From Opitutales bacterium (GTDB lineage Bacteria > Verrucomicrobiota > Verrucomicrobiae > Opitutales > CAG-312): 10,011 bases of DNA. Positions within the stretch are counted from its first letter, which is position 1. Each line of letters opens with the position of its first letter. The notes below the pieces were generated by a model. It was not told where the DNA came from and made no database searches. It saw only the letters and a list, made by a program, of their open reading frames with translations. Shown here in pieces: positions 1-6,361 of this stretch. The stretch covers positions 1 through 10,011 of the forward strand of contig JAGAOA010000052.1 in the NCBI GenBank assembly GCA_017623955.1. Reading direction: 5' to 3'. The position numbers and the translations under genes are program-made.

Positions 1-13
1 AAAGTGTCAATAT

Positions 14-40
14 AAAACCCCGACACAGTGTCGGGGTTTT
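14..40 (-). terminator. Strong terminator after the mannose operon, probably bidirectional
   Basis: A near-perfect palindrome: AAAACCCCGACAC at 14-26 pairs with GTGTCGGGGTTTT at 28-40 around a single base. In practice the tip would open to a loop of about five bases. It lies just past the beta-mannosidase stop codon (43-45), and transcripts from that gene would end in a short U run (17-14). The plus strand also has TTTT at 37-40, so a convergent gene to the left of the window could use it too. Confidence 0.9.
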
Positions 41-42
41 AT

Positions 43-2346
43 TTATTTATTTACGATAAAGCCGTATGTTGAATTGAACTTTGGATTTGTTTTTGACTTA
101 AGTATAATTTCAAAACGGTTTCCTTTAAAGTTAGGAAGTTTTGCCACTATATTACCTAATTTTACATTGCGATTTACGTCTGTCGTTTTTCCTTTTACTT
201 CACCAAGCTTTGTTTCAATACCAGCATTGCGTACAAAAATTTCGATATCGCCTGAGTTTACTTTTTTGAATGTGTCATTTAACAACCAAACTTCAATAGA
301 CATTTCATCTCCACTTCTCCAAATAATTGAGTTGAATTTACCACTGAGTGCAACTGGACGACATGAATCTTTTACTGCGTAAAATGCGGGTTTGCGAGTT
401 GCAGGATATTCTATTAGGGCGTTACCAGCAGCGACAGTCCATGCTTCGTTATAGTCCCAATTTATAGCCATAGAGCAGTGTGGTTTTTGGCGACGCGCTT
501 CTTCAAAGAGTGCTTTATAGCCTTGAGCTTGCATAAATTGACTGTTTTCAACCATTTCTTCTAGAGAGTTCATTTTGCCAACGTAATGTTCTAAGTCGGA
601 CAAGAAAATCCAACCTTCTCCCCAAAAGCCTGTTCCAAAGTGTGCTATCCACGACGGCGTTGCTTTTAGTGGAAATAATTCGTTTTTTGGAATACAGCGT
701 TTGATTGCATCTATCGATGCTGCTCCATTAACGCCAAATTCTGTGTATGCTACCATATCGTTGATTGCAAATTCTGTCATAACATCATAGTTTTTATCAG
801 GGCGGAATTTGTAGTGACCGTGTCCAATTCCAACTAGAGGTGAAGTATAATTGAATGGTGTTTCTGGATCTAGTTCCAAACAGACAGAATTCAACATTCT
901 AAGCGGAATAGATTGTGGTGTCATTTTCGACCAGTTATTGAATAGTTCGTTACCGCCACACCATATTGCTATACTTGGATTTTTACGAATACGTTTTACT
1001 ATTGCACGAGCTTCATCTTCTAAAACTTTAACGTATTTTTCATCATCTGGATAAAAGTTGCATGCCAACGGGAATTCTTGCCAAACAAGAATTCCTTTCT
1101 CATTACATAGATCAAAGAAACTATCTTTGTTGACAATTGCTCCACCCCAGATTCTGAAGATATTAAAGTTAGCTTCAACAGCTAAATTGATAAGTGGTTC
1201 GTAGCGATTTCTATCAAGTTCCGAAAAGAATACTTCGGGGTTTACCCAATTAGAACCTTTTGCAAATATTTGTTTACCATTTAACTCTATTTGCATCGGT
1301 GTTTTATTGCACTGGTTTACTCTATTTGAGTTTGTTGGACGTCTCCATTCGCCTTCGTTCATTACTAGGCGAATTCTTCTAAAGCCAATTCTTTCTGATA
1401 TTGATTGAAGTTTTTTGCCATCAGCTGAATACAAAATAAAATTCCAAGTATAGAGATATGGTTCGCCGTGGTCGTGTGTCCACCATAGTTTTGGATTATT
1501 AAATGTTCCTTCATCAATAGAAATACAGTTGTTTTCAATAACGCCACTTTGTTGCATAGCACATTTACCTGCCTTGTCTAGAAGTTCCCATGTGTAGTGA
1601 CAATTTTTAATATTGTTACCTTCAAGATATAGCTTTAAATTCGCTGCATTTAAGTCTTCCGACATTTTATAAGTGAGTGCTGAATAGGTGATGTTAGATA
1701 TATTGCGAACTTCTAAATTAAATTCGTCCCAAATTCCGAGTGGAATTAAACGTGGGTGCCAGTCCCAACCATAGCTAACAGGAGGTTTTGCCGATTTTGA
1801 TGCATTTGCTCTATAGCCGTGAAACCCAAATTTTTTATCTGGAAATGCTTTTGGAGCTGGTTCTATTTTTACTTCTAAAACATTTTCGCTTTCTCTTAGT
1901 ACATTAGTTATGTCTATTTGAAAGTTTTTAAACATTCCTTCATGTTCATAAACTTTTTTTCCGTTTACTAAAATTTGATATTTGTAGTCGATTCCTTTCC
2001 CATTTATAAACAAACGTTGGTTTTGTTTTAGTAATGGTTTTTGGAATACAGTTCTATATGTATAGTGCATATCTTCCATCCATTGATACAAATCGGCGTT
2101 TGTTCCAAAGTGATACGATGGAATTTTCTTTGCTTTAGCAATATCTATTTGTACAGAACCTGGAACTTTTGCTGCAACAAATTCAGTAGGTTTGGCAGAT
2201 GGCTCTTTAGCCCATCCTAATTGCCAATTTAGCGACATTTTTTCGCCATCTTCCATTGGTCTTGTATTTGAATTTTGCAATGTTTTGTTGCCTGCACATC
2301 CTATTAAAAGTAGTGATGTGATAGATAATATTATTAATTTTTTCAT
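43..2346 (-). CDS. GH2 beta-mannosidase-like lipoprotein
   Basis: Predicted to remove beta-linked mannose from the non-reducing end of mannan or glycan fragments. The 767-residue protein starts with a lipoprotein signal (MKK, hydrophobic stretch, lipobox LIGC with Cys17), so it should sit on a membrane facing the periplasm or outside. Domains in order: sugar-binding jelly roll about 35-212, including the GWDW..PRL..GIWDEF stretch typical of beta-mannosidases; an Ig-like domain about 213-323; a TIM barrel about 345-640; and a C-terminal Ig-like part. The barrel holds KGSNW, FRIWGGAI and VWQEF. The acid/base is probably Glu467 in GGNEL and the nucleophile Glu536 in YTEFG. The length is near the family norm, with no truncation. 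It is last in the operon, 19 bp after the ROK gene, and has no Shine-Dalgarno site. GH2 membership is secure; mannose specificity rests on motif resemblance and the manA neighbour. Confidence 0.93.
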   Translation of the reverse strand: MKKLIILSITSLLLIGCAGNKTLQNSNTRPMEDGEKMSLNWQLGWAKEPSAKPTEFVAAKVPGSVQIDIAKAKKIPSYHFGTNADLYQWMEDMHYTYRTVFQKPLLKQNQRLFINGKGIDYKYQILVNGKKVYEHEGMFKNFQIDITNVLRESENVLEVKIEPAPKAFPDKKFGFHGYRANASKSAKPPVSYGWDWHPRLIPLGIWDEFNLEVRNISNITYSALTYKMSEDLNAANLKLYLEGNNIKNCHYTWELLDKAGKCAMQQSGVIENNCISIDEGTFNNPKLWWTHDHGEPYLYTWNFILYSADGKKLQSISERIGFRRIRLVMNEGEWRRPTNSNRVNQCNKTPMQIELNGKQIFAKGSNWVNPEVFFSELDRNRYEPLINLAVEANFNIFRIWGGAIVNKDSFFDLCNEKGILVWQEFPLACNFYPDDEKYVKVLEDEARAIVKRIRKNPSIAIWCGGNELFNNWSKMTPQSIPLRMLNSVCLELDPETPFNYTSPLVGIGHGHYKFRPDKNYDVMTEFAINDMVAYTEFGVNGAASIDAIKRCIPKNELFPLKATPSWIAHFGTGFWGEGWIFLSDLEHYVGKMNSLEEMVENSQFMQAQGYKALFEEARRQKPHCSMAINWDYNEAWTVAAGNALIEYPATRKPAFYAVKDSCRPVALSGKFNSIIWRSGDEMSIEVWLLNDTFKKVNSGDIEIFVRNAGIETKLGEVKGKTTDVNRNVKLGNIVAKLPNFKGNRFEIILKSKTNPKFNSTYGFIVNK

Positions 2347-2365
2347 ATTTTATTTAGTTTTAAAA

Positions 2366-3472
2366 TTATTTGTTGTCTAATTTATTTAGAGCAAAAGTAT
2401 ATGCACCAATTGCAACTGCATTGCTAGTTCCCAATTTAGATATGCAAATGCCAATACGTTTTTCTGACATGGCAAATACAGTTCTATTGGAGCCATATAC
2501 CTTGATTTCTTTTACTCCACCAGTGGCGAAGTTTTTTAGTTGTTGCAAGTCTTCTAAGTTGTAAACTTTCTGGACTAACTTTGGGAAGGGGCTGCCTTCT
2601 GTGTTTTGAATTTGTGCATTCATTTCTCTCATTAGTGATGGCATAAAAAGTTTGTGTCCGTAACTTAAACCACCACCTATAACAATTATTGAATCAGTAA
2701 TTCTTACTATCTCACATAAGACGTCTCCCAGAGCTTCTCCTAGTTCTTGATAAGCTTTCATTGCTGCATCAATATCGCCAGATAGCCTTCCTAAAGCGAT
2801 ATCTTCAATATCTTTGGGCGAGTATTTTTTATAATCGTCTATTTTTGCATATTTTGCGTATGATTTTTGAACAGCTCTTATGCAGGCGGCTTCTTCTGCA
2901 AACGAAGTTTCGTTGAATTTGTTTTTCATAAGCCAAATTTCAGATGCATTTGAATTATCGCCAGTATAGAGCTTCCCATCTATTACAAATCCACCGCCGA
3001 GCCCAGTTCCTAGTGTTATTCCAAAGATGTTTTTGTAGCGTTTAGGATTGTTGCATTCTTTTAGCTTGTTATTTATTATAGGCAACGCTCCTGTCATAGC
3101 TTCTCCATACGCAAACAAATCTCCATCGTTGTTAATGAAAACAGGAACTTTAAATTCGTCTTGTAAGATGTTTGAAAGTGCAACTCCGCCAGCAAAGGCT
3201 GGAATATTTCCGATATTAAATATTACTCCGTTTTCGTAATCGGCTGGACCAGGGAATGCAAAACTTATTGCAGAAGGTTTTGAATTTGTGCATTCTGCTA
3301 ACATTGTAAATCCTCGTTTGATATTTGCTATACTTTTATCGAGGTCGTTTGCTTCGGATGGTAGTGTTATTTGCGTGCCGATTTTATCACATCCTTTTAT
3401 GGCGGTGAATACGTAATTAGTACCACCTGCATCGAGCGTAAATACCGTTCTAGTGTCGTTTGAGAAATCCAT
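2366..3472 (-). CDS. ROK-family sugar kinase, zinc-motif-lacking type
   Basis: Probably an ATP-dependent sugar kinase in the cytoplasm; beside manA and a beta-mannosidase the likely substrate is mannose. Visible ROK motifs: phosphate loop DAGGTN (14-19), catalytic Asp116 in INNDGD, the second phosphate motif TLGTGLGGG (153-161), and the adenosine motif IVIGGGLS (263-270). Two usual ROK marks are missing. The ExGH sugar-contact motif reads EIWL (178-181), and the CxCGxxGCxE zinc cluster is absent. From memory, a group of Bacteroidota ROK proteins of about 370 residues has the same INNDGDLFAYGEA and EIW/DVW pattern, so this looks like a subfamily trait rather than decay. The 368-residue length is intact. 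The gene starts 3 bp after the manA stop and ends 19 bp before the mannosidase. Fructose or glucose as substrate, or a non-kinase sugar-sensing role, cannot be excluded. Confidence 0.88.
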   Translation of the reverse strand: MDFSNDTRTVFTLDAGGTNYVFTAIKGCDKIGTQITLPSEANDLDKSIANIKRGFTMLAECTNSKPSAISFAFPGPADYENGVIFNIGNIPAFAGGVALSNILQDEFKVPVFINNDGDLFAYGEAMTGALPIINNKLKECNNPKRYKNIFGITLGTGLGGGFVIDGKLYTGDNSNASEIWLMKNKFNETSFAEEAACIRAVQKSYAKYAKIDDYKKYSPKDIEDIALGRLSGDIDAAMKAYQELGEALGDVLCEIVRITDSIIVIGGGLSYGHKLFMPSLMREMNAQIQNTEGSPFPKLVQKVYNLEDLQQLKNFATGGVKEIKVYGSNRTVFAMSEKRIGICISKLGTSNAVAIGAYTFALNKLDNK

Positions 3473-3475
3473 AAA

Positions 3476-4444
3476 TTAAATTTTGATTTTTGTTATTAAT
3501 ATTTCTGAATTGTTTAAAGCGGTTAGTTTTAACTTTTCTGCAGCTGGTAGTAGGATGTTTTCGGAAAGAGAAATAATATTAGAATTGTTATCTGAAAGAG
3601 ACCCTTGTACGACAGAAATTATTTTTGCTTCACCAATATTCAATTCTATCGTTGCATTTTTAGATAACCTTATATGGCGAATTTCAAATGAATCGAAATT
3701 GCACAATAAGTCGGTATCATCAAGTGTAATTGTCCCTTGTTTTTGAGGGGTTGAAATTGTTTCAATAATAGATACTGATGTAGAAAAATCGATACATTCT
3801 GTGGACTCTTTTATGTGAAGTTTTCGCGGATTACCTAACGAGTCCGTTCTATCCCAATCGTAGAGACGATAAGTAGTGTCTGAGTTTTCTTGAATTTCTA
3901 AAATTAAATTTCCCTTTCCTATGGCGTGGACACAACCGCCTTTGATAAATATAGAATCTCCTTCTTTTGTCTTTAATTCATTTAGATTTTTACGTAACCA
4001 AGTTCCGTTGGAAAGATTATTTTTATCTGTCGATGTTACCGAAGGTTTGAATCCAGCAATTATTGTAGAATGTTCATCGGCTTGGGCAATAAACCAATTC
4101 TCATTTTTGCTTTCTGCTTTTAGCTTTTTTGCAGTTTCTGAATTAGGATGTACCTGAATACTTAAGGGTTGAGATGCATCTATCCATTTTACTAATACGG
4201 GGAAAGGTTGAGTCCATTTTTTCCCCATTATGTATTCTTGATTTTGTGATAATATTTGCGATAAAGACATATTATCAAATCTGCCACCATTAGCCATGGA
4301 TGTTGCATCGGGGCGGTCTGTAATTTCCCAGCTTTCGCCTATATTTGATACAGAATATCCTATATCTCTATTAAAGAGGTCTTTTAGTTTAGAGCCACCC
4401 CAAATTCGCTCAAAATATATCGGTTTAAATCTGATAAATTTCAT
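3476..4444 (-). CDS. manA: Mannose-6-phosphate isomerase, class I
   Basis: Interconverts mannose 6-phosphate and fructose 6-phosphate in the cytoplasm, feeding mannose into glycolysis or supplying mannose for glycan synthesis. At 322 residues it matches the short bacterial cupin form. Visible active-site residues: zinc ligands Gln97 and His99 (QVHPN), Glu115 in KNENW, His173 in GCVHAIG, and the catalytic-type Arg193 in TYRLYDW. The N-terminal FKPIYFERIWGG and GESWEI are family hallmarks. It is the first gene of the operon, with a candidate promoter at 4475-4502, and no Shine-Dalgarno site is seen before the ATG. The position beside a ROK kinase and a beta-mannosidase argues for a catabolic role, although this enzyme works in both directions. 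Confidence 0.95.
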   Translation of the reverse strand: MKFIRFKPIYFERIWGGSKLKDLFNRDIGYSVSNIGESWEITDRPDATSMANGGRFDNMSLSQILSQNQEYIMGKKWTQPFPVLVKWIDASQPLSIQVHPNSETAKKLKAESKNENWFIAQADEHSTIIAGFKPSVTSTDKNNLSNGTWLRKNLNELKTKEGDSIFIKGGCVHAIGKGNLILEIQENSDTTYRLYDWDRTDSLGNPRKLHIKESTECIDFSTSVSIIETISTPQKQGTITLDDTDLLCNFDSFEIRHIRLSKNATIELNIGEAKIISVVQGSLSDNNSNIISLSENILLPAAEKLKLTALNNSEILITKIKI

Positions 4445-4474
4445 TGTAGAATGTTCGATTTAGAATTTATTAGC

Positions 4475-4502
4475 AGTGTATAAATAAAATTGAAGAAGTC
4501 AA
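4475..4502 (-). promoter_or_regulatory. Candidate sigma70-type promoter of the mannose operon
   Basis: Reading the minus strand, TTGACT (4502-4497, five of six consensus bases) is followed after 16 bp by TACACT (4480-4475, four of six). Transcription would start near 4468, giving a leader of about 24 nt before manA. It was found by eye in AT-rich DNA, so chance matches are possible. Confidence 0.45.
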
Positions 4503-4537
4503 AAGCTATGATATACCATTTAACATATAAAAGCTAT
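4501..4537 (-). repeat. Direct repeat AAAAGCTAT upstream of manA
   Basis: The nine bases AAAAGCTAT occur at 4501-4509 and again at 4529-4537, a period of 28 bp. The first copy overlaps the -35 of the candidate manA promoter and the second lies upstream of it. This is a plausible site for an activator of the mannose operon, but no regulator gene lies in the window and the region is very AT-rich. Confidence 0.35.
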
Positions 4538-4618
4538 TGTAAAAAAAAGACATTAATTAGTCAATTTTAGACATTTATAAAATATAGAAAAGTTTTAGAA
4601 AAAATATTTATTTTTTTT

Positions 4619-4632
4619 AAAAAAAGCTTGCA
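4619..4632 (+). promoter_or_regulatory. Upstream block of tRNA-Arg, shared with tRNA-Pro
   Basis: Seven A bases followed by GCTTGCA, starting 60 bp before the tRNA-Arg gene. The identical 14 nt precede tRNA-Pro at 4848-4861. The TTGCA part probably acts as a -35 element behind an A-tract UP-like element. I could not find a convincing -10 at normal spacing in this copy. Confidence 0.45.
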
Positions 4633-4678
4633 TTAGATTGGAATATATGCAAACTGTACTAATTATTAAATCGGTGTT

Positions 4679-4755
<77 letters not shown>

Positions 4756-4771
4756 CCGATTTTTTTTGTGC

Positions 4772-4805
4772 AAGCTCGCTATTTTTAAAGGTTAGCGAGC
4801 TTCTT
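4772..4805 (+). terminator. Terminator of tRNA-Arg
   Basis: AAGCTCGCTA (4772-4781) pairs perfectly with TAGCGAGCTT (4793-4802) around an 11-nt loop, then a short, weak T-rich tail. A run of eight or more T bases (4760-4767) also lies between the tRNA and the hairpin. Confidence 0.75.
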
Positions 4806-4847
4806 TGTGCCTATTTGTAAAATTTAATTTTTTTTTGCAAAAATTGA

Positions 4848-4884
4848 AAAAAAAGCTTGCAAATGGATATCGTTTGTAGATAAT
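4848..4884 (+). promoter_or_regulatory. Promoter of tRNA-Pro with shared upstream block
   Basis: A7GCTTGCA (4848-4861) matches the block before tRNA-Arg. TTGCAA (4857-4862) serves as -35 and, after 16 bp, GATAAT (4879-4884, five of six) as -10. The start would fall near 4891, about 12 nt before the mature tRNA end. Confidence 0.6.
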
Positions 4885-4902
4885 GCCTAAATATTATTTT
4901 TA

Positions 4903-4976
<74 letters not shown>

Positions 4977-4994
4977 TAAATTAGAATTACTTGA

Positions 4995-5037
4995 AAATTA
5001 AGCAATTACAAAATTAGTAATTGCTTAATTTGTTTTT
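4995..5037 (+). terminator. Terminator of tRNA-Pro
   Basis: A perfect 15-bp stem (4995-5009 with 5017-5031) around a 7-nt loop, followed by five T bases at 5033-5037. The stem is AT-rich but long, and the U tract marks rho-independent termination on the plus strand. Confidence 0.85.
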
Positions 5038-5059
5038 AGAGGTCTGTTAAAGGCTATTT

Positions 5060-5079
5060 GTAACACTTAGTAACACTTT
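5060..5079. repeat. Tandem 10-bp repeat GTAACACTTA / GTAACACTTT
   Basis: Two adjacent copies that differ only in the last base lie between the tRNA-Pro terminator and the orphan gene tail. The function is unknown. The 10-bp period is about one helical turn, which would suit paired protein binding, but a chance duplication is equally possible. Confidence 0.5.
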
Positions 5080-5110
5080 TTGCAGTTAAAATGTAGTTTT
5101 TCTTTTCTCT

Positions 5111-5230
5111 AAGTTGCTAACAGCCACAGACGAAACATCGTCAGACGGCAAGTTCAAGATTTACAAGGTAACAGCTCCAGTCGGCAAAGACGGTAATGTC
5201 TTCTTGAAACTGAAAGTCGAAGAAAAGTAG
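5111..5230 (+). pseudogene. Orphan 3' end of a lost gene
   Basis: A plus-strand frame open from 5090 to a TAG at 5228-5230 encodes a tail running LLTATDETSSDGKF, then KIYKVTAPVGKDG, then NVFLKLKVEEK. There is no ATG, and an in-frame stop lies at 5087-5089. By my count the 120 bases are about 43% GC, clearly above the flanks, and many codons end in C or G (GAC, GGC, TTC, GTC, AAG), as in a well-expressed gene. A terminator follows at 5272-5300. The alternating hydrophobic tail resembles the last beta-strands of secreted or surface proteins, but I cannot name a family. The best reading is a gene whose 5' part was deleted, at a junction near 5090-5115. An assembly join or a very short gene with a rare start is less likely. 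The 384 bp from 4977 to 5360 otherwise hold only two terminators and the 10-bp tandem repeat. Confidence 0.55.
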
Positions 5231-5271
5231 TAATAATACTTTTAAAAACTATAAAAATAACCTCATTACAT

Positions 5272-5300
5272 AAAAAGTCCCGAGAAATCGGGGCTTTTTT
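5272..5300. terminator. Bidirectional terminator between the gene tail and the aldolase
   Basis: GTCCCGA (5277-5283) pairs with TCGGGGC (5288-5294) around a GAAA tetraloop, with AAAAA on the left and TTTTTT (5295-5300) on the right. It suits both the plus-strand orphan tail and the convergent minus-strand aldolase, which stops 60 bp away. Confidence 0.88.
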
Positions 5301-5360
5301 ACTTATGCAAAATATCTACTAGTATTACAAAAAAAGAATGGTTATTCTGTATATTTCATT

Positions 5361-6203
5361 TTAAAATTTGGTATCTGTGCATTGTTCTTTAAAGAAACAT
5401 CTTCTACATTCTTCTTCTGTACATGGAGAATATTTATTTACCTTGTGAGCATTTGTGAGCATTTCTCTGAACTTGGTTGCTAGTGCTGCCATATCGAATG
5501 ATAGTGCAATCCAATCGGCTCCACGATCTTTCCAGCGCTGATATTGATCGCCACCGTATCCTCCGACAACAATTCCTTTTGCTTTTGCTTTTTTGCAAAT
5601 TTCATCTAGCATATTTGCAACTTGAGGATCGTCTAACATTCCAGGCTTATTTACCGAACAAGATAAGTCGTATGGACCTATGCAAATACTATTAATTCCT
5701 TCAACATCCAGAATTTCATCGAGATTGTTATAGGCATCGACATGTTCTATTTGAGGAATAATCCACGGTTCAGTTTTTGATATTTCAAGAAATTCTGAAG
5801 TAGATATATCGCCATATTTCCAACCTCGACGTGGACCAAACCCACGACTTCCTCCGTCCATTGGAAATCTGCAAGCTTGTACAACTTTGCGGGCGTCTTC
5901 GGCTGAATTCACCATTGGAACTATAATTCCAGCAGGAGCCAAATCGATAACTTTTTTTATCAAAGTATGTGAATTTTCTGCAACACGCACAAACGGAGCA
6001 CAATTTGTACCACGCAATGACATTATATGATACATCAAGTCTGTGTCGGTCATAACTCCATGTTCCATATCAATCCAACAAAAGTCAAAACCAGAGTCGG
6101 CAGCAATTTCGCTTATAGTTGCATCACGCAAGGCGATACATGCTCCGAACGCCATTCTTTCTTTTATAGTTTTTTTAAAAGTTTCTAGATTGTTTATTTT
6201 CAT
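5361..6203 (-). CDS. HpcH/HpaI-family aldolase with cysteine-rich tail
   Basis: A class II (metal-dependent) aldolase of the HpaI / 2-dehydro-3-deoxyglucarate aldolase type, expected to split a 2-keto-3-deoxy acid into pyruvate plus an aldehyde. Visible motifs: DMEHG with His48, GGSRGFGPRR with the pyruvate-binding Arg, metal ligands Glu153 (PQIEH) and Asp179 (GPYDLS). I chose the start at 6203 (280 residues). The frame stays open to 6332, but that ATG lies inside the upstream gene's terminator hairpin, and the added 43 residues look unlike the family. The last 20 residues hold Cys261, Cys266, Cys269 and Cys275, a metal-site-like cluster not typical of this family. The gene has its own promoter and an inverted repeat just upstream, so it is probably regulated alone. 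The exact substrate cannot be told. Confidence 0.88.
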   Translation of the reverse strand: MKINNLETFKKTIKERMAFGACIALRDATISEIAADSGFDFCWIDMEHGVMTDTDLMYHIMSLRGTNCAPFVRVAENSHTLIKKVIDLAPAGIIVPMVNSAEDARKVVQACRFPMDGGSRGFGPRRGWKYGDISTSEFLEISKTEPWIIPQIEHVDAYNNLDEILDVEGINSICIGPYDLSCSVNKPGMLDDPQVANMLDEICKKAKAKGIVVGGYGGDQYQRWKDRGADWIALSFDMAALATKFREMLTNAHKVNKYSPCTEEECRRCFFKEQCTDTKF

Positions 6204-6224
6204 CAGATATTTTTCTTTTATGGA

Positions 6225-6263
6225 ATTAATCAGACCATACAAATTACTAATTATCTGATTAAT
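6225..6263. promoter_or_regulatory. 10-bp inverted repeat, candidate operator of the aldolase gene
   Basis: ATTAATCAGA (6225-6234) and TCTGATTAAT (6254-6263) are perfect inverted copies with a 19-bp spacer. They lie between the aldolase promoter and its start codon at 6203. One arm touches the expected -10 region, the usual place for a repressor site. As RNA it could also form a hairpin in the leader. Confidence 0.55.
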
Positions 6264-6289
6264 GTTCTTATTAAATTGTAATGTGTCAA
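6261..6289 (-). promoter_or_regulatory. Promoter of the aldolase gene
   Basis: The minus strand holds a perfect TTGACA (6289-6284) in the gap between the upstream terminator and the aldolase start. At 17 bp spacing the -10 would be AACATT (6266-6261), only three of six consensus bases. The strong -35 with a weak -10 fits a promoter that is regulated. Confidence 0.5.
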
Positions 6290-6314
6290 GCGGATTTTTA
6301 TTTATTAGCGCATT

Positions 6315-6348
6315 AAAAAAGGATAGCTTCAAATTGTGCTATCCTTTT
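6315..6348 (-). terminator. Terminator of the DUF4832 lipoprotein gene
   Basis: AAAAGGATAGC (6317-6327) pairs perfectly with GCTATCCTTTT (6338-6348) around a 10-nt loop. On the minus strand it ends in six U bases (6320-6315), 14 bp after the DUF4832 stop codon. It rules out the upstream ATG at 6332 as the aldolase start. Confidence 0.88.
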
Positions 6349-6361
6349 GTCTTGAAGGCTG

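Noticed and set aside
74..382. 102-codon plus-strand frame at the left edge
   Set aside because: It is antisense to the GH2 C-terminus, with low-complexity Phe/Ser-rich translation.
6225..6263. Riboswitch before the aldolase gene
   Set aside because: The region has only a simple AT-rich dyad; no known aptamer core or expression platform could be recognised.
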